DNA of 64,000 nucleotides from Azospirillum melinis (GTDB lineage Bacteria > Pseudomonadota > Alphaproteobacteria > Azospirillales > Azospirillaceae), in the NCBI RefSeq assembly GCF_013340935.1, contig NZ_WHOS01000013.1, positions 62,001 to 126,000 of the forward strand, read 5' to 3'. Every line of letters starts with the position of its first letter. Within the stretch, counting starts at the first letter, position 1. Positions 25,369-33,860 of the stretch are shown one piece after another. A program made the translations under genes and the position numbers. The notes below the pieces were generated by a model. The model was not told where the DNA came from. It was given only the letters and a program-made list of their open reading frames with translations, and ran no database searches.

Positions 25369-26154
25369 GTGACCGACGCAATCATCGACATCGACCGGGT
25401 CACGAAGCGCTACGGCTCGCACACCGTGCTGCAGGACCTGTGTTTTTCAGTCCGGCCGGGTGAGAAGCTGGCGCTGATCGGGCCGTCCGGCTCCGGCAAG
25501 ACGACGATCCTGCGGACGCTGATGACGCTGGAGACCATCGAAAGCGGCACCATCCGCATCGATGGCGAGCCTCTGTTCCAGATGGAGCGCAACGGCAGCC
25601 TGGTCCCCGCCGACGAGGCGCATCTGCACCGGATGCGGACCAGGATCGGCATGGTGTTCCAGCTGTTCAACCTGTTCCCGCACAAATGCGTGCTGGACAA
25701 CGTCACGCTGGCGCCGATGCTGACCAAGGGCGTCAGGAAGGCGGATGCCGAACGCCGGGCGATGGAACTGCTGGATCTCGTCGGCCTCGCCGACAAGGCC
25801 CACGCCATGCCGGCCCAGCTGTCCGGCGGCCAGAAGCAGCGGGTGGCCATCGCCCGCGCCCTGGCGCTGCAACCCAGGATCATGCTGTTCGACGAAGTGA
25901 CCTCCGCCCTCGACCCCGAACTGGTGGAGGAGGTGCTGAACGTCATGCGGATGCTGGGGTCGACCACCGACATGACCATGTTGCTGGTGACCCACGAGAT
26001 GAGCTTCGCCCACGATTTCGCCGACCGCGTGCTGTTCTTCGACCGCGGCCGCATCGTGGAGGAGGGACCGCCCGATGTCCTCTTCACCAATCCGACGCAC
26101 GAGCGGACCCAGGCCTTTTTGAAAAAGATCATCGCCGCCGGACAGCGCATCTGA
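25369..26154 (+). CDS. ehuA: Ectoine/hydroxyectoine ABC transporter ATP-binding protein EhuA
   Basis: 261-residue ATPase of the polar amino-acid ABC family. Walker A is GPSGSGKTT near residue 36, the Q loop VFQLFNLFPHK near 95, signature LSGGQKQRVAIARAL near 150 and Walker B IMLFDEVTSALD near 172; VTHEMSFA near 205 carries the switch His. The start is GTG at 25369, preceded by AAGGGAAG; a TTG six codons earlier is less likely. It is the first structural gene after enuR, with two permeases next. Assignment to ectoines is from the surrounding eut genes. Confidence 0.88.
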   Translation: MTDAIIDIDRVTKRYGSHTVLQDLCFSVRPGEKLALIGPSGSGKTTILRTLMTLETIESGTIRIDGEPLFQMERNGSLVPADEAHLHRMRTRIGMVFQLFNLFPHKCVLDNVTLAPMLTKGVRKADAERRAMELLDLVGLADKAHAMPAQLSGGQKQRVAIARALALQPRIMLFDEVTSALDPELVEEVLNVMRMLGSTTDMTMLLVTHEMSFAHDFADRVLFFDRGRIVEEGPPDVLFTNPTHERTQAFLKKIIAAGQRI

Positions 26155-26236
26155 CGATTCAGCGTATCTGAAGGCTCGGCGCATCCGACTGCGTCCGTTT
26201 TCCGCTTTTCCCCCGAACGCAGGAGGTCTCGGCTTC

Positions 26237-26896
26237 ATGGCTGATTGGGCCGGCTATCTGGGCTTGATGCTGGACGGCGCGCTGGTGACGGCGAAACTGA
26301 CCGTGCTCGGCTGCGCGCTGGCCCTGCCGGCCGCCTTCCTCGCCGGGCTGGGCCGGCTGTCGCGCCACGCCACGGTGCGCGCCCTGTCGGTCGCCTATAT
26401 CGAGTTCTTTCGCGGCACCTCGATCTTCGTCCAGCTTTTCTGGGCCTATTTCGTCCTGCCGCTGATCGGGGTGACGCTGACGCCGTTGCAGGCCGGCGTG
26501 CTGGCGCTCGGGCTGAATGTCGGCGCCTATGGCGCGGAGGTGGTGCGGGCGGCGGTGCAGTCCATCGGGCGCGAACAGCACGAGGCCTGCGTCGCCCTGA
26601 ACCTGACGCGCTGGCAGAGCCTGCGCCACGTGCTGCTGCCGCAGGCGGCGGTGGTGATGGTACCGACCTTCTGCAACAACGCCATCGAGCTGCTGAAGGC
26701 GACCTCGGTCGTCTCGCTGATCTCCCTCAGCGACCTCACCTTCCAGGCACAGGTCGTCCGCTCGCAGACCGGCAGCACCGCGCTGCCCTTCCTGACCGTG
26801 CTGGTCATCTACTTCGCCTATGCCAGCCTGATCTCGTTCGGCATGAAAGCCCTGGAGCGCCGCATGACCCGCGGCCTCGACGGGCTGCGCACTTAA
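26237..26896 (+). CDS. ehuC: Ectoine/hydroxyectoine ABC transporter permease EhuC
   Basis: 219-residue inner-membrane permease of the HisM/GlnP (polar amino acid) type with about five helices. The N-terminal GALVTAKLTVLGCALALPAAF helix is followed by IEFFRGTSIFVQLFW, the family hallmark after the second helix, and by the coupling loop EACVALNLTRWQSLRHVLLPQA near 115-136. A consensus AGGAGGT lies at 26221-26227. It lies 11 bp before the partner permease gene. Confidence 0.88.
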   Translation: MADWAGYLGLMLDGALVTAKLTVLGCALALPAAFLAGLGRLSRHATVRALSVAYIEFFRGTSIFVQLFWAYFVLPLIGVTLTPLQAGVLALGLNVGAYGAEVVRAAVQSIGREQHEACVALNLTRWQSLRHVLLPQAAVVMVPTFCNNAIELLKATSVVSLISLSDLTFQAQVVRSQTGSTALPFLTVLVIYFAYASLISFGMKALERRMTRGLDGLRT

Positions 26897-26907
26897 GGAA
26901 ACCGGCC

Positions 26908-27564
26908 ATGGAATGGGATTGGGAGTTCGTCCGCGAGATCATGCCGATGCTGCTGGACGGCCTGCGCATCACGCTGCTGGCCACCCTGCTCGGCTCCATC
27001 CTGGCCGCCGTCGCCGGGCTGGGCTTCGCCCTGCTGCGCCGCTCGAAAAGCCGGCCGGTGGCGCGCATCACCGGCTTCGTGGTGGAGTTCATCCGCGGCA
27101 CCCCGCTGCTGGTGCAGCTGTATTTCCTGTTCTACGTGCTGCCGGAGCTGGGCCTCTTGCTGTCGCCGCTGACCGCCGGGGTGGTGGGCTTGGGCCTTCA
27201 TTACGCCACCTACGCCTCGGAGGTCTTCCGCGCCGGCATCGACAACACGCCGCGCGGCCAGTGGGAGGCAGCGAAGGCCTGCAACCTCACGCCCTACCAG
27301 ACCTGGCGCCATGTCATCCTGCCGCAGGCGATCCCGCCGATGATCCCGGCACTGGCGAATTATTTCGTCGCGATGTTCAAGGAAACCCCGCTGCTCTCCG
27401 CCATCACGGTAATCGAGCTGATGAGCGAGGCCCGCGGCGTCGCCAACAGCAATTACCGCTATCTGGAGCCGATGACGATGGTCGGCGTCCTGTTCCTGTG
27501 CATCAGCCTGATCGCCGTGCCCGCCCTGCACCTGCTGGAGCGCCGTTTCCGGCCAACCCGCTGA
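26908..27564 (+). CDS. ehuD: Ectoine/hydroxyectoine ABC transporter permease EhuD
   Basis: 218-residue partner permease of the polar amino-acid family. VEFIRGTPLLVQLYFLFYVLP near 52-72 is the family hallmark; the coupling loop is WEAAKACNLTPYQTWRHVILPQA near 114-136. It starts 11 bp after ehuC with AAGGAAACC upstream and pairs with EhuC to form the membrane channel. The catabolic gene eutA follows after 55 bp. Confidence 0.88.
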   Translation: MEWDWEFVREIMPMLLDGLRITLLATLLGSILAAVAGLGFALLRRSKSRPVARITGFVVEFIRGTPLLVQLYFLFYVLPELGLLLSPLTAGVVGLGLHYATYASEVFRAGIDNTPRGQWEAAKACNLTPYQTWRHVILPQAIPPMIPALANYFVAMFKETPLLSAITVIELMSEARGVANSNYRYLEPMTMVGVLFLCISLIAVPALHLLERRFRPTR

Positions 27565-27619
27565 TTGCCAGCCTGCCGGCCCGCCGATGGCTGCAAGCCG
27601 ATCCCGGAGTTTTCGAGCC

Positions 27620-28405
27620 ATGTCCTCCCTTCCCATCCTGCTCTCGGCCACCGCGCTGGCCTTCGACGACCGCCCGGTTGAAAAGCGCGTCGGTCTGGTC
27701 GTGCTGGCGACCGACCACACGACCGAACCGGACTTCCGCCGCATGGTCGCCAGTGACCGCATCGGCGTCTACACCGCGCGCATCGCCTACGCCAACCCGA
27801 CGACGCCGGAGAATCTGCGCCGCATGCAGCCGCGCCTCGCCGAAGGGGCGGCGCTGATCCTGCCCGACGAGCCGCTCGACGCCATCTGCTATTCCTGCAC
27901 CTCGGCCAGCGTCGTGATGGGCGACGACGCCATCGAGCAGGCCATCGCCTCGGCCAAGCCGGGTGTTCCCGTCATCACCCCGCCCGCCGCCGCCCGCCAC
28001 GGCCTGACGGCGTTCGGTGCCCGGCGCATCGCCGTGCTGACCCCCTACACCGAACAGACCAGCCGGCCGATGGCCGCCTATTTTGCGGAACACGGGTTCG
28101 ACATCGCGCGCTTCACCTGCTTCGGGCTGGACGACGACCGCGAGATGGCGCGCATCGCACCGGCCAGTCTGGTGCGCGCCGCCATCGAGGCGATGCCGCC
28201 GGACGCCGAGGCGCTGTTCATCTCCTGCACCGCCCTGCGCTCGGCCGGCGTCGCCGCCGAGATCGAGGACGCCATCGGCCGCCCCGTCGTCACCAGCAAC
28301 CAGGCCACCGCCTGGGCCGCGCTGCGCCTGTGCGGCGACGACCGGCCCCGTCCCGGGGCCGGGCGGCTGATGACACTGCCGCTGCCGGGGAAGGCTTGGT
28401 CATGA
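27620..28405 (+). CDS. eutA: Hydroxyectoine utilisation protein EutA (Asp/Glu racemase / maleate isomerase family)
   Basis: 261-residue member of the Asp/Glu racemase/arylmalonate decarboxylase superfamily. EutA is required with EutB and EutC to convert 5-hydroxyectoine to ectoine. The two catalytic Cys positions of the fold are seen in ICYSCTSASVVMG (about residues 92-104) and in LFISCTALRS (about 200-209). The ATG at 27620 is used although an in-frame codon lies 33 bp earlier. Its TGA overlaps the eutB ATG by 4 bp (ATGA), so eutA and eutB are translationally coupled. Name assigned from family plus the invariant eutABC order. Confidence 0.87.
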   Translation: MSSLPILLSATALAFDDRPVEKRVGLVVLATDHTTEPDFRRMVASDRIGVYTARIAYANPTTPENLRRMQPRLAEGAALILPDEPLDAICYSCTSASVVMGDDAIEQAIASAKPGVPVITPPAAARHGLTAFGARRIAVLTPYTEQTSRPMAAYFAEHGFDIARFTCFGLDDDREMARIAPASLVRAAIEAMPPDAEALFISCTALRSAGVAAEIEDAIGRPVVTSNQATAWAALRLCGDDRPRPGAGRLMTLPLPGKAWS

Positions 28406-29388
28406 GCGGGCAGGACATCGGCCTGGAGAACGTCTTCCGCGCCCGCGCGCGGCTGGCCGGGCGGATCGTGGCGACGCCGACCGTCGCCTCGCCCAGCCTG
28501 ACCGCCCGTTGCGGCGCTCCGGTCTTCCTGAAGCTGGAAACCCGCCAGACCACCGGCAGCTTCAAGCTGCGTGGCGCCACCAACGCGCTGTCGGCCCTGC
28601 CGCGCGAGGCATTGGCGATGGGGGTCGCGGCGGCCTCCACCGGCAATCATGGCCGGGCGCTCGCCCATGCCGCCGCACAGGCCGGCGTCCGCTGCGTCGT
28701 CTGCATGTCGGCGCTGGTCCCAGCCAACAAAATCGAGGGGATCCGCGCGCTGGGGGCGGAGATCCGCATCGTCGGCCGCTCCCAGGACGACGCGCAGGTC
28801 GAGGTCGACCGGCTGGTCCGCGAGGAGGGCTTCGCCACCGTCCCGCCCTTCGACCATGCCGACGTCATTGCCGGGCAGGGCACGCTGGGGCTGGAGATCA
28901 TCGAGGCGGTTCCCGACGCCGAGCTGCTGCTGGTGCCGCTGTCGGGCGGCGGCCTGATCGGCGGCGTGGCGCTGGCGGCCAAGGCCCTGCGGCCAGGCCT
29001 GCGGGTGATCGGCGTGTCGATGGAACGCGGCGCCGCGATGCATGCCAGCCTGAAGGCCGGACGCCCGGTCCAGGTCGAGGAGTTGGAGACGCTGGCGGAT
29101 TCGCTCGGCGGCGGCATCGGGCTCGACAACCGCCACACCCACCGGCTTGCCGCCAGCCTGCTCGACGACGTGGTCCTGCTGACCGAGGCGGAGATCGCCG
29201 CCGGCATCGAACACGCCTATTCCGCCGAGCAGGAAATCGTCGAAGGCGCCGGTGCCGTCGGCATCGCGGCACTGCTCGCTGGCAAGGTGACGCCGCGCGG
29301 CCCGGCAATCGCCCTGCTGTCCGGCCGCAACATCGCCATGGACCTGCACCGCCGCATCATCACCGGAGGCCTGCCATGCCCCGCATGA
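28402..29388 (+). CDS. eutB: Hydroxyectoine utilisation dehydratase EutB (threonine dehydratase-like)
   Basis: 328-residue fold-type II PLP enzyme related to threonine dehydratase. The Schiff-base Lys is in TTGSFKLRGA near residue 55, STGNHGRALAHAA near 77-89 contacts substrate, and the phosphate-binding glycine loop is LSGGGLIGGVALA near 181. In the hydroxyectoine pathway it acts with EutC to remove the hydroxyl group, giving ectoine. It overlaps eutA by 4 bp and eutC by 13 bp. The last residues, NIAMDLHRRII, are typical of the EutB subgroup. Confidence 0.88.
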   Translation: MSGQDIGLENVFRARARLAGRIVATPTVASPSLTARCGAPVFLKLETRQTTGSFKLRGATNALSALPREALAMGVAAASTGNHGRALAHAAAQAGVRCVVCMSALVPANKIEGIRALGAEIRIVGRSQDDAQVEVDRLVREEGFATVPPFDHADVIAGQGTLGLEIIEAVPDAELLLVPLSGGGLIGGVALAAKALRPGLRVIGVSMERGAAMHASLKAGRPVQVEELETLADSLGGGIGLDNRHTHRLAASLLDDVVLLTEAEIAAGIEHAYSAEQEIVEGAGAVGIAALLAGKVTPRGPAIALLSGRNIAMDLHRRIITGGLPCPA

Positions 29389-30368
29389 CCATCCTGACCG
29401 AGGCGGAGCTGCGGCGGATCGTTCCGCTCGACCGCGATGCCGTCGCCTGTGTCGAGGGCGCTTTCCTGGCGCTGGCCACCCGCCCGGTGGCGATGCCGCC
29501 GATCCTGCGGCTCGACATCCCGGAATATCGCGGGGAAGTCGACGTCAAGACCGCCTATGTCCCCGGCCTCGACGGTTTCGCCATCAAGATCAGTCCCGGC
29601 TTCTTCGGCAACCCGGCGCTCGGCCTGCCCAGCGTCAACGGGCTGATGGTGCTGCTGAGCAGCCGGACCGGTCTGGTCGAGGCCCTGCTCCTCGACAACG
29701 GTTATCTGACCGACGTGCGGACCGCGGCGGCGGGAGCGGTGGCCGCCAAACACCTGTCGCGTCCCGACAGCGCCGTCGCCGCCATCTTCGGCGCCGGGGT
29801 GCAGGCGGCGTTGCAGCTGGAGGCGCTGACCCTGGTCCGCCCGATCCGCCAGGCCCGCCTCTGGGCGCGCCAGCCCGAGCGCGCCGCCGCCACCGCCGCC
29901 CGGCTGTCGGAGCGGCTGGGCCTCCCCGTACACGCCGCGACGGAGAGCAGGGCGGCGGTCGCCGGCGCCGACATCGTCGTCACCACCACCCCGGCCGACC
30001 GGCCGATCCTGATGGCGGACTGGCTCGAACCCGGCCAGCACGTCACCGCCATGGGGTCGGACGCCGAGCACAAGAACGAACTCGATCCCGCCATCCTGTC
30101 CCGTGCCGACCTCTATGTCGCCGACCGCCTGACGCAGACCCGCCGGCTGGGTGAGCTGCATCACGCGATTGCCGCCGGCACGGTCGCCGCCGACCGGGAG
30201 TTTCCCGAACTGGGCGCCGTCATCGCCGGGCAGGCCGCGGGCCGCCCGTCCACCGACGCCATCACCGTCTGCGACCTCACCGGAACCGGGGTGCAGGACA
30301 CCGCCATCGCCACGCTGGCGCGCGGCCGGGCCCTGGCGGCCGGTGCCGGCACCGTCTTCGACGCCTGA
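29376..30368 (+). CDS. eutC: Hydroxyectoine utilisation protein EutC (ornithine cyclodeaminase family)
   Basis: 330-residue member of the ornithine cyclodeaminase/mu-crystallin family. The N-terminal substrate domain carries DVKTAYVPG, and the Rossmann NAD site is AAIFGAGVQAALQLEAL near 128-144; GYLTDVRTAAAGAVAAKHLS precedes it. Together with EutB it turns 5-hydroxyectoine into ectoine. The ATG at 29376 has GGAGG 7 nt upstream and overlaps the end of eutB by 13 bp. The next gene, eutD, is 31 bp away. Confidence 0.88.
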   Translation: MPRMTILTEAELRRIVPLDRDAVACVEGAFLALATRPVAMPPILRLDIPEYRGEVDVKTAYVPGLDGFAIKISPGFFGNPALGLPSVNGLMVLLSSRTGLVEALLLDNGYLTDVRTAAAGAVAAKHLSRPDSAVAAIFGAGVQAALQLEALTLVRPIRQARLWARQPERAAATAARLSERLGLPVHAATESRAAVAGADIVVTTTPADRPILMADWLEPGQHVTAMGSDAEHKNELDPAILSRADLYVADRLTQTRRLGELHHAIAAGTVAADREFPELGAVIAGQAAGRPSTDAITVCDLTGTGVQDTAIATLARGRALAAGAGTVFDA

Positions 30369-30399
30369 ACATCCCTCCTCTTACGAGAGAGACCCCGAC

Positions 30400-31590
30400 A
30401 TGCTGGAACCGACGCTGAACTTCAGCCGGGCCGAATATGCCGCCCGGCTCGACAAGACCCGTGCCGCCATGGACAAGGCCGGCATCGAGCTGCTGATCGT
30501 CACCGATCCGTCGAACATGGCCTGGCTGACCGGCTATGACGGCTGGTCCTTCTACGTCCACCAATGCGTGATCGTGCCGCCGCACGGCGAGCCGATCTGG
30601 TACGGACGCGGCCAGGACGCCAACGGCGCCAAGCGCACCGCCTATCTGGGCCATGACAGCATCATCGGCTATCCCGACCATTACGTGCAATCGACCGAGC
30701 GCCACCCGATGGACCTGCTGTCGACGATCCTGGCGGATCGCGGCTGGGGTGGGCTCACCATCGGCGTCGAGATGGACAATTACTGGTTCACCGCCGCCGC
30801 CTGTCAATCGCTGACCACCCACCTGCCCAACGCCCGCTTCCAGAACGCGACGGCGCTGGTCAACTGGCAGCGCGCGGTGAAGAGCCCGCAGGAACTCGAC
30901 TATATGCGCAAGGCCGCCCGCATCGTCGAGGCGATGCACGCTCGCATCGTCGAGCGGGTCGAGCCGGGGATGCGCAAATGCGACCTCGTGGCCGAGATCT
31001 ACGACGCCGGCATCCGCGGCATCGGGGGGGCGGACGGCTTCGGCGGCGACTATCCGGCCATCGTCCCGCTTCTGCCGTCGGGGGCCGACGCCTCGGCCCC
31101 GCACCTGACCTGGGACGACCGGCCGATGAAGCTGGGCGAGGGCACCTTCTTCGAGATCGCCGGCTGCTACAAACGCTATCACTGCCCGCTGTCGCGCACC
31201 GTCTTCCTCGGCACGCCGACCCAGGCCTTCCTCGACGCCGAGAAGGCGACGCTGGAGGGAATGGAGGCCGGGCTTGCCGCCGCCAGGCCGGGCAACAGCT
31301 GTGAGGACATCGCCAACGCCTTCTTCGCCGTGCTGAAGCGCTACGGCATCACCAAGGACAACCGCACCGGCTACCCCATCGGCCTCAGCTATCCGCCGGA
31401 CTGGGGCGAGCGCACCATGAGCCTGCGCCCCGGCGACCGCACCGAACTCCAGCCCGGCATGACCTTCCACTTCATGACCGGCCTTTGGCTGGAGGATATG
31501 GGGCTGGAGATCACCGAGAGCATCGCCATCACCGACACCGGCGTCGAATGCCTGGCCAATGTGCCGCGCAAGCTGTTCGTGAAGTCCTGA
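30400..31590 (+). CDS. eutD: Ectoine hydrolase EutD/DoeA (M24 peptidase-like)
   Basis: 396-residue pita-bread-fold protein of the M24/creatinase family. EutD (DoeA) opens the ectoine ring to give N-alpha-acetyl-L-2,4-diaminobutyrate. The N-terminal domain contains GYDGWSFYVHQC near 45-56 and a hydrophobic core; the catalytic domain starts near residue 165 (ARIVEAMHARIVERVEPGM) and contains FFEIAGCYKRYHCPLSRT near 250-267 and an ending LGLEITESI segment that supplies acidic ligands. The length matches known ectoine hydrolases of about 400 residues. It is 2 bp before eutE, so the two consecutive steps are made together. Confidence 0.9.
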   Translation: MLEPTLNFSRAEYAARLDKTRAAMDKAGIELLIVTDPSNMAWLTGYDGWSFYVHQCVIVPPHGEPIWYGRGQDANGAKRTAYLGHDSIIGYPDHYVQSTERHPMDLLSTILADRGWGGLTIGVEMDNYWFTAAACQSLTTHLPNARFQNATALVNWQRAVKSPQELDYMRKAARIVEAMHARIVERVEPGMRKCDLVAEIYDAGIRGIGGADGFGGDYPAIVPLLPSGADASAPHLTWDDRPMKLGEGTFFEIAGCYKRYHCPLSRTVFLGTPTQAFLDAEKATLEGMEAGLAAARPGNSCEDIANAFFAVLKRYGITKDNRTGYPIGLSYPPDWGERTMSLRPGDRTELQPGMTFHFMTGLWLEDMGLEITESIAITDTGVECLANVPRKLFVKS

Positions 31591-31592
31591 CC

Positions 31593-32630
31593 ATGGCGCC
31601 CGTCACGCTTGCCCCCTCCCCGATAACCCCGACGGTCGATTTCGACCGCGACGGCGTGCAGCACGGATTTCTGCGCCTGCCCTACAGCCGGGACGATTCG
31701 GCCTGGGGTTCGGTGATGATCCCGCTCACCGTGGTGCGCAACGGCAGCGGGCCGACCGCGCTCTTGACCGGCGCCAACCATGGCGACGAGTATGAGGGTG
31801 CCGTCGCCCTGTTCGACCTCGCCCAGACCCTCACGGCCGACCGGGTCGCCGGCCGCGTCATCATCGTTCCGGCGATGAACTACCCGGCCTTCCAGGCGGG
31901 AACCCGAACCTCGCCCATCGACAAGGGCAACCTGAACCGCAGCTTTCCCGGCCGCCCCGACGGCACGGTGACGCAGAAGATCGCCGACTACTTCGCCCGC
32001 GAACTCCTGCCGCTGGCCGATCTGGTGATGGACATCCATTCCGGCGGCAGGACGCTGGACTTCGTTCCCTTCGCCGCCGCCCACGTCCTGCCCGACAAGG
32101 ACCAGGAGGCGCGCTGCTTCGCTGCCGTGGCCGCCTTCGCCGCACCCTTTTCCATGCGCATGCTGGAGATCGACGCGGTCGGCATGTACGACACGGCGGC
32201 GGAGGAGCTGGGCAAGACCTTCGTCACCACCGAACTCGGCGGCGGCGGCACCGGGCGGGCGGAGACCATCGCCATCGCCAAGCGCGGCGTCCGCAACGTC
32301 CTGCGCCACGCAGGGATCCTGACGGGCGGCCAAGCGGCGGAGGGGCAGTCGGCCGGCAGCCAACCGGTGGAAGCCAGCCGCTGGCTCGACATGCCGTCGG
32401 GCGACTGTTTCCGCTTCGCCGAGGACAGCGGCCTGATCGAGGCCTGCGTCGATCTGGGCCAGCCGGTGCGGGCGGGCGATCTGCTTGCCCGCATCCACCC
32501 CATCGGCCGCACGGGGCTGGCGCCGGCCGAATACCGGGCGGCGCTGGACGGCATCCTGGCGGCCCGGCATTTCCCCGGCCTGGTCAAGGCCGGCGACTGC
32601 ATCGCGGTGGTCGGAACGGTCGAGAGCTGA
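31593..32630 (+). CDS. eutE: N-alpha-acetyl-diaminobutyrate deacetylase EutE/DoeB
   Basis: 345-residue zinc-dependent deacylase of the succinylglutamate desuccinylase/aspartoacylase family. It removes acetate from N-alpha-acetyl-L-2,4-diaminobutyrate. Zinc ligands are in GANHGDEYEG near residues 55-64 and MDIHSGG near 144-150; FVTTELGGGGTG near 207-218 carries the catalytic Glu region. A C-terminal beta domain follows (about 270-345). It begins 2 bp after eutD. A hairpin with a short T run at 32647-32674 separates it from ehuB. Confidence 0.9.
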   Translation: MAPVTLAPSPITPTVDFDRDGVQHGFLRLPYSRDDSAWGSVMIPLTVVRNGSGPTALLTGANHGDEYEGAVALFDLAQTLTADRVAGRVIIVPAMNYPAFQAGTRTSPIDKGNLNRSFPGRPDGTVTQKIADYFARELLPLADLVMDIHSGGRTLDFVPFAAAHVLPDKDQEARCFAAVAAFAAPFSMRMLEIDAVGMYDTAAEELGKTFVTTELGGGGTGRAETIAIAKRGVRNVLRHAGILTGGQAAEGQSAGSQPVEASRWLDMPSGDCFRFAEDSGLIEACVDLGQPVRAGDLLARIHPIGRTGLAPAEYRAALDGILAARHFPGLVKAGDCIAVVGTVES

Positions 32631-32646
32631 CCGCCGCCTGTTGAAA

Positions 32647-32674
32647 CCCGCCTCGGCAGAAGGCGGGAATTTTG
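32647..32674 (+). terminator. Partial terminator or attenuator between eutE and ehuB
   Basis: CCCGCCT (32647-32653) pairs with AGGCGGG (32661-32667) around a 7-base loop, followed by AATTTTG. The stem is short and the T run is only four, so leaky termination is expected. It could give ehuB its own expression level, or mark a separate promoter in the 137-bp gap before ehuB. Confidence 0.55.
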
Positions 32675-32767
32675 AAGAACGGTATCCACACCGACCGAAC
32701 AGGGGCCGGCGTCCAGACGGGACCGCCGGCCGGGCACTCACCAAGTCACGAAAGAGGGACGGCCGAC

Positions 32768-33613
32768 ATGAAACACCTGAAGATCGCCAAAGGCTTCGGC
32801 ATCGCCGCGGCACTCCTCACGCTCGCCGCGCCGGCCTTTGCCGCCGACACGCTGGAGACGCTGCGCGAACAGGGATTCGCCCGCATCGGGATCGCCAACG
32901 AACCTCCCTACACCGCCGTCAAGCCGGACGGCACCGTGTCGGGCGCCGCCCCCGACGTTGCCCGCGCGGTGATGAAGAAGCTGGGTGTCAACGATGTCGT
33001 CGCCTCGATCTCCGAATATGGCGCGATGATTCCAGGCCTCCAGGCCCGCCGCTTCGACGCCGTCACCGCCGGCCTGTTCATGAAGCCGGAGCGCTGCAAG
33101 GCCGTCGCCTATTCCGAGCCGATCCTCTGCGATGCCGAATCCTTCGCTTTGAAGAAGGGCAACCCGCTGAAGCTGGCCTCCTACGAGGACATCGCCAAGA
33201 ACCCGAACGCCAAAATCGGCGCTCCCGGCGGCGGCACCGAGGAGAAGCTGGCGTTGCAGGCCGGCGTGCCGCGCGACCGCGTGATCGTGGTGCCCGACCC
33301 GCAGAGCGGCCTGAAGATGCTGCAGGACGGCCGCATCGACGTCTATTCGCTGCCGGTCCTGTCGATCCACGATCTGGTCGGCAAGGCCAACGACCCGAAC
33401 ATCGAGGTGGTCGCCCCGGTCAAGGGCGCCCCGGTCTATTGCGACGGCGCCGCCTTCCGCAAGCAGGACACAGCGCTGCGCGATGCCTTCGACAAGGTGC
33501 TGGCGGAGATGAAGGCCTCCGGCGAGTTCGCCAGGATCATCGAGCCCTACGGCTTCTCCGCCGAGGCTGCGAAGCAGACCTCCCGCGAGAAGCTCTGCGC
33601 CGCATCCAACTGA
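32768..33613 (+). CDS. ehuB: Ectoine/hydroxyectoine ABC transporter binding protein EhuB
   Basis: 281-residue family 3 periplasmic binding protein. A Sec signal peptide ends after APAFA (about residue 25). The mature protein has IGIANEPPYTAVKPDGTVSGAAPD near 42-65, the hallmark ligand loop of amino-acid binding proteins, and the known EhuB layout. It delivers ectoine or hydroxyectoine to EhuCD/EhuA. In other species ehuB is usually next to ehuA or ehuC; here it is the last gene of the cluster, after the catabolic genes and 137 bp beyond eutE. A stem-loop at 33658-33694 follows. Confidence 0.88.
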   Translation: MKHLKIAKGFGIAAALLTLAAPAFAADTLETLREQGFARIGIANEPPYTAVKPDGTVSGAAPDVARAVMKKLGVNDVVASISEYGAMIPGLQARRFDAVTAGLFMKPERCKAVAYSEPILCDAESFALKKGNPLKLASYEDIAKNPNAKIGAPGGGTEEKLALQAGVPRDRVIVVPDPQSGLKMLQDGRIDVYSLPVLSIHDLVGKANDPNIEVVAPVKGAPVYCDGAAFRKQDTALRDAFDKVLAEMKASGEFARIIEPYGFSAEAAKQTSREKLCAASN

Positions 33614-33657
33614 TCGGGCCGCCGGCTGCGCGTGGATTGAAGTCCGACGTTGGCCTG

Positions 33658-33694
33658 AGCAGGGGCGGGGCAGGAAATCCTCCCCGCCCCTGCT
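33658..33694 (+). terminator. Strong stem-loop downstream of ehuB
   Basis: A perfect 13-bp stem, AGCAGGGGCGGGG (33658-33670) with CCCCGCCCCTGCT (33682-33694), closes an 11-base loop. Only a short ATTT follows, so it is a GC-rich terminator or 3'-end protecting hairpin for the ectoine operon. The remaining 33614-33860 gap also holds ATTCC-TT-GGAAT (33754-33765) and CCTCT-GT-AGAGG (33790-33801) small palindromes, possible control sites for the next operon. Confidence 0.65.
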
Positions 33695-33860
33695 GCATTT
33701 CCATCTGCCCATAGCCCCTGTCCGCCAGCGACGGCGCTGCCGCGGCAGGGCCCATTCCTTGGAATCGATGGGACAAAATGTCGCACATTCCTCTGTAGAG
33801 GAGGAAGATGGCGGTCTCCGCCCAGGGTAGCCTCGTCTTCGTAATGGAAGGGAGGCAGAC

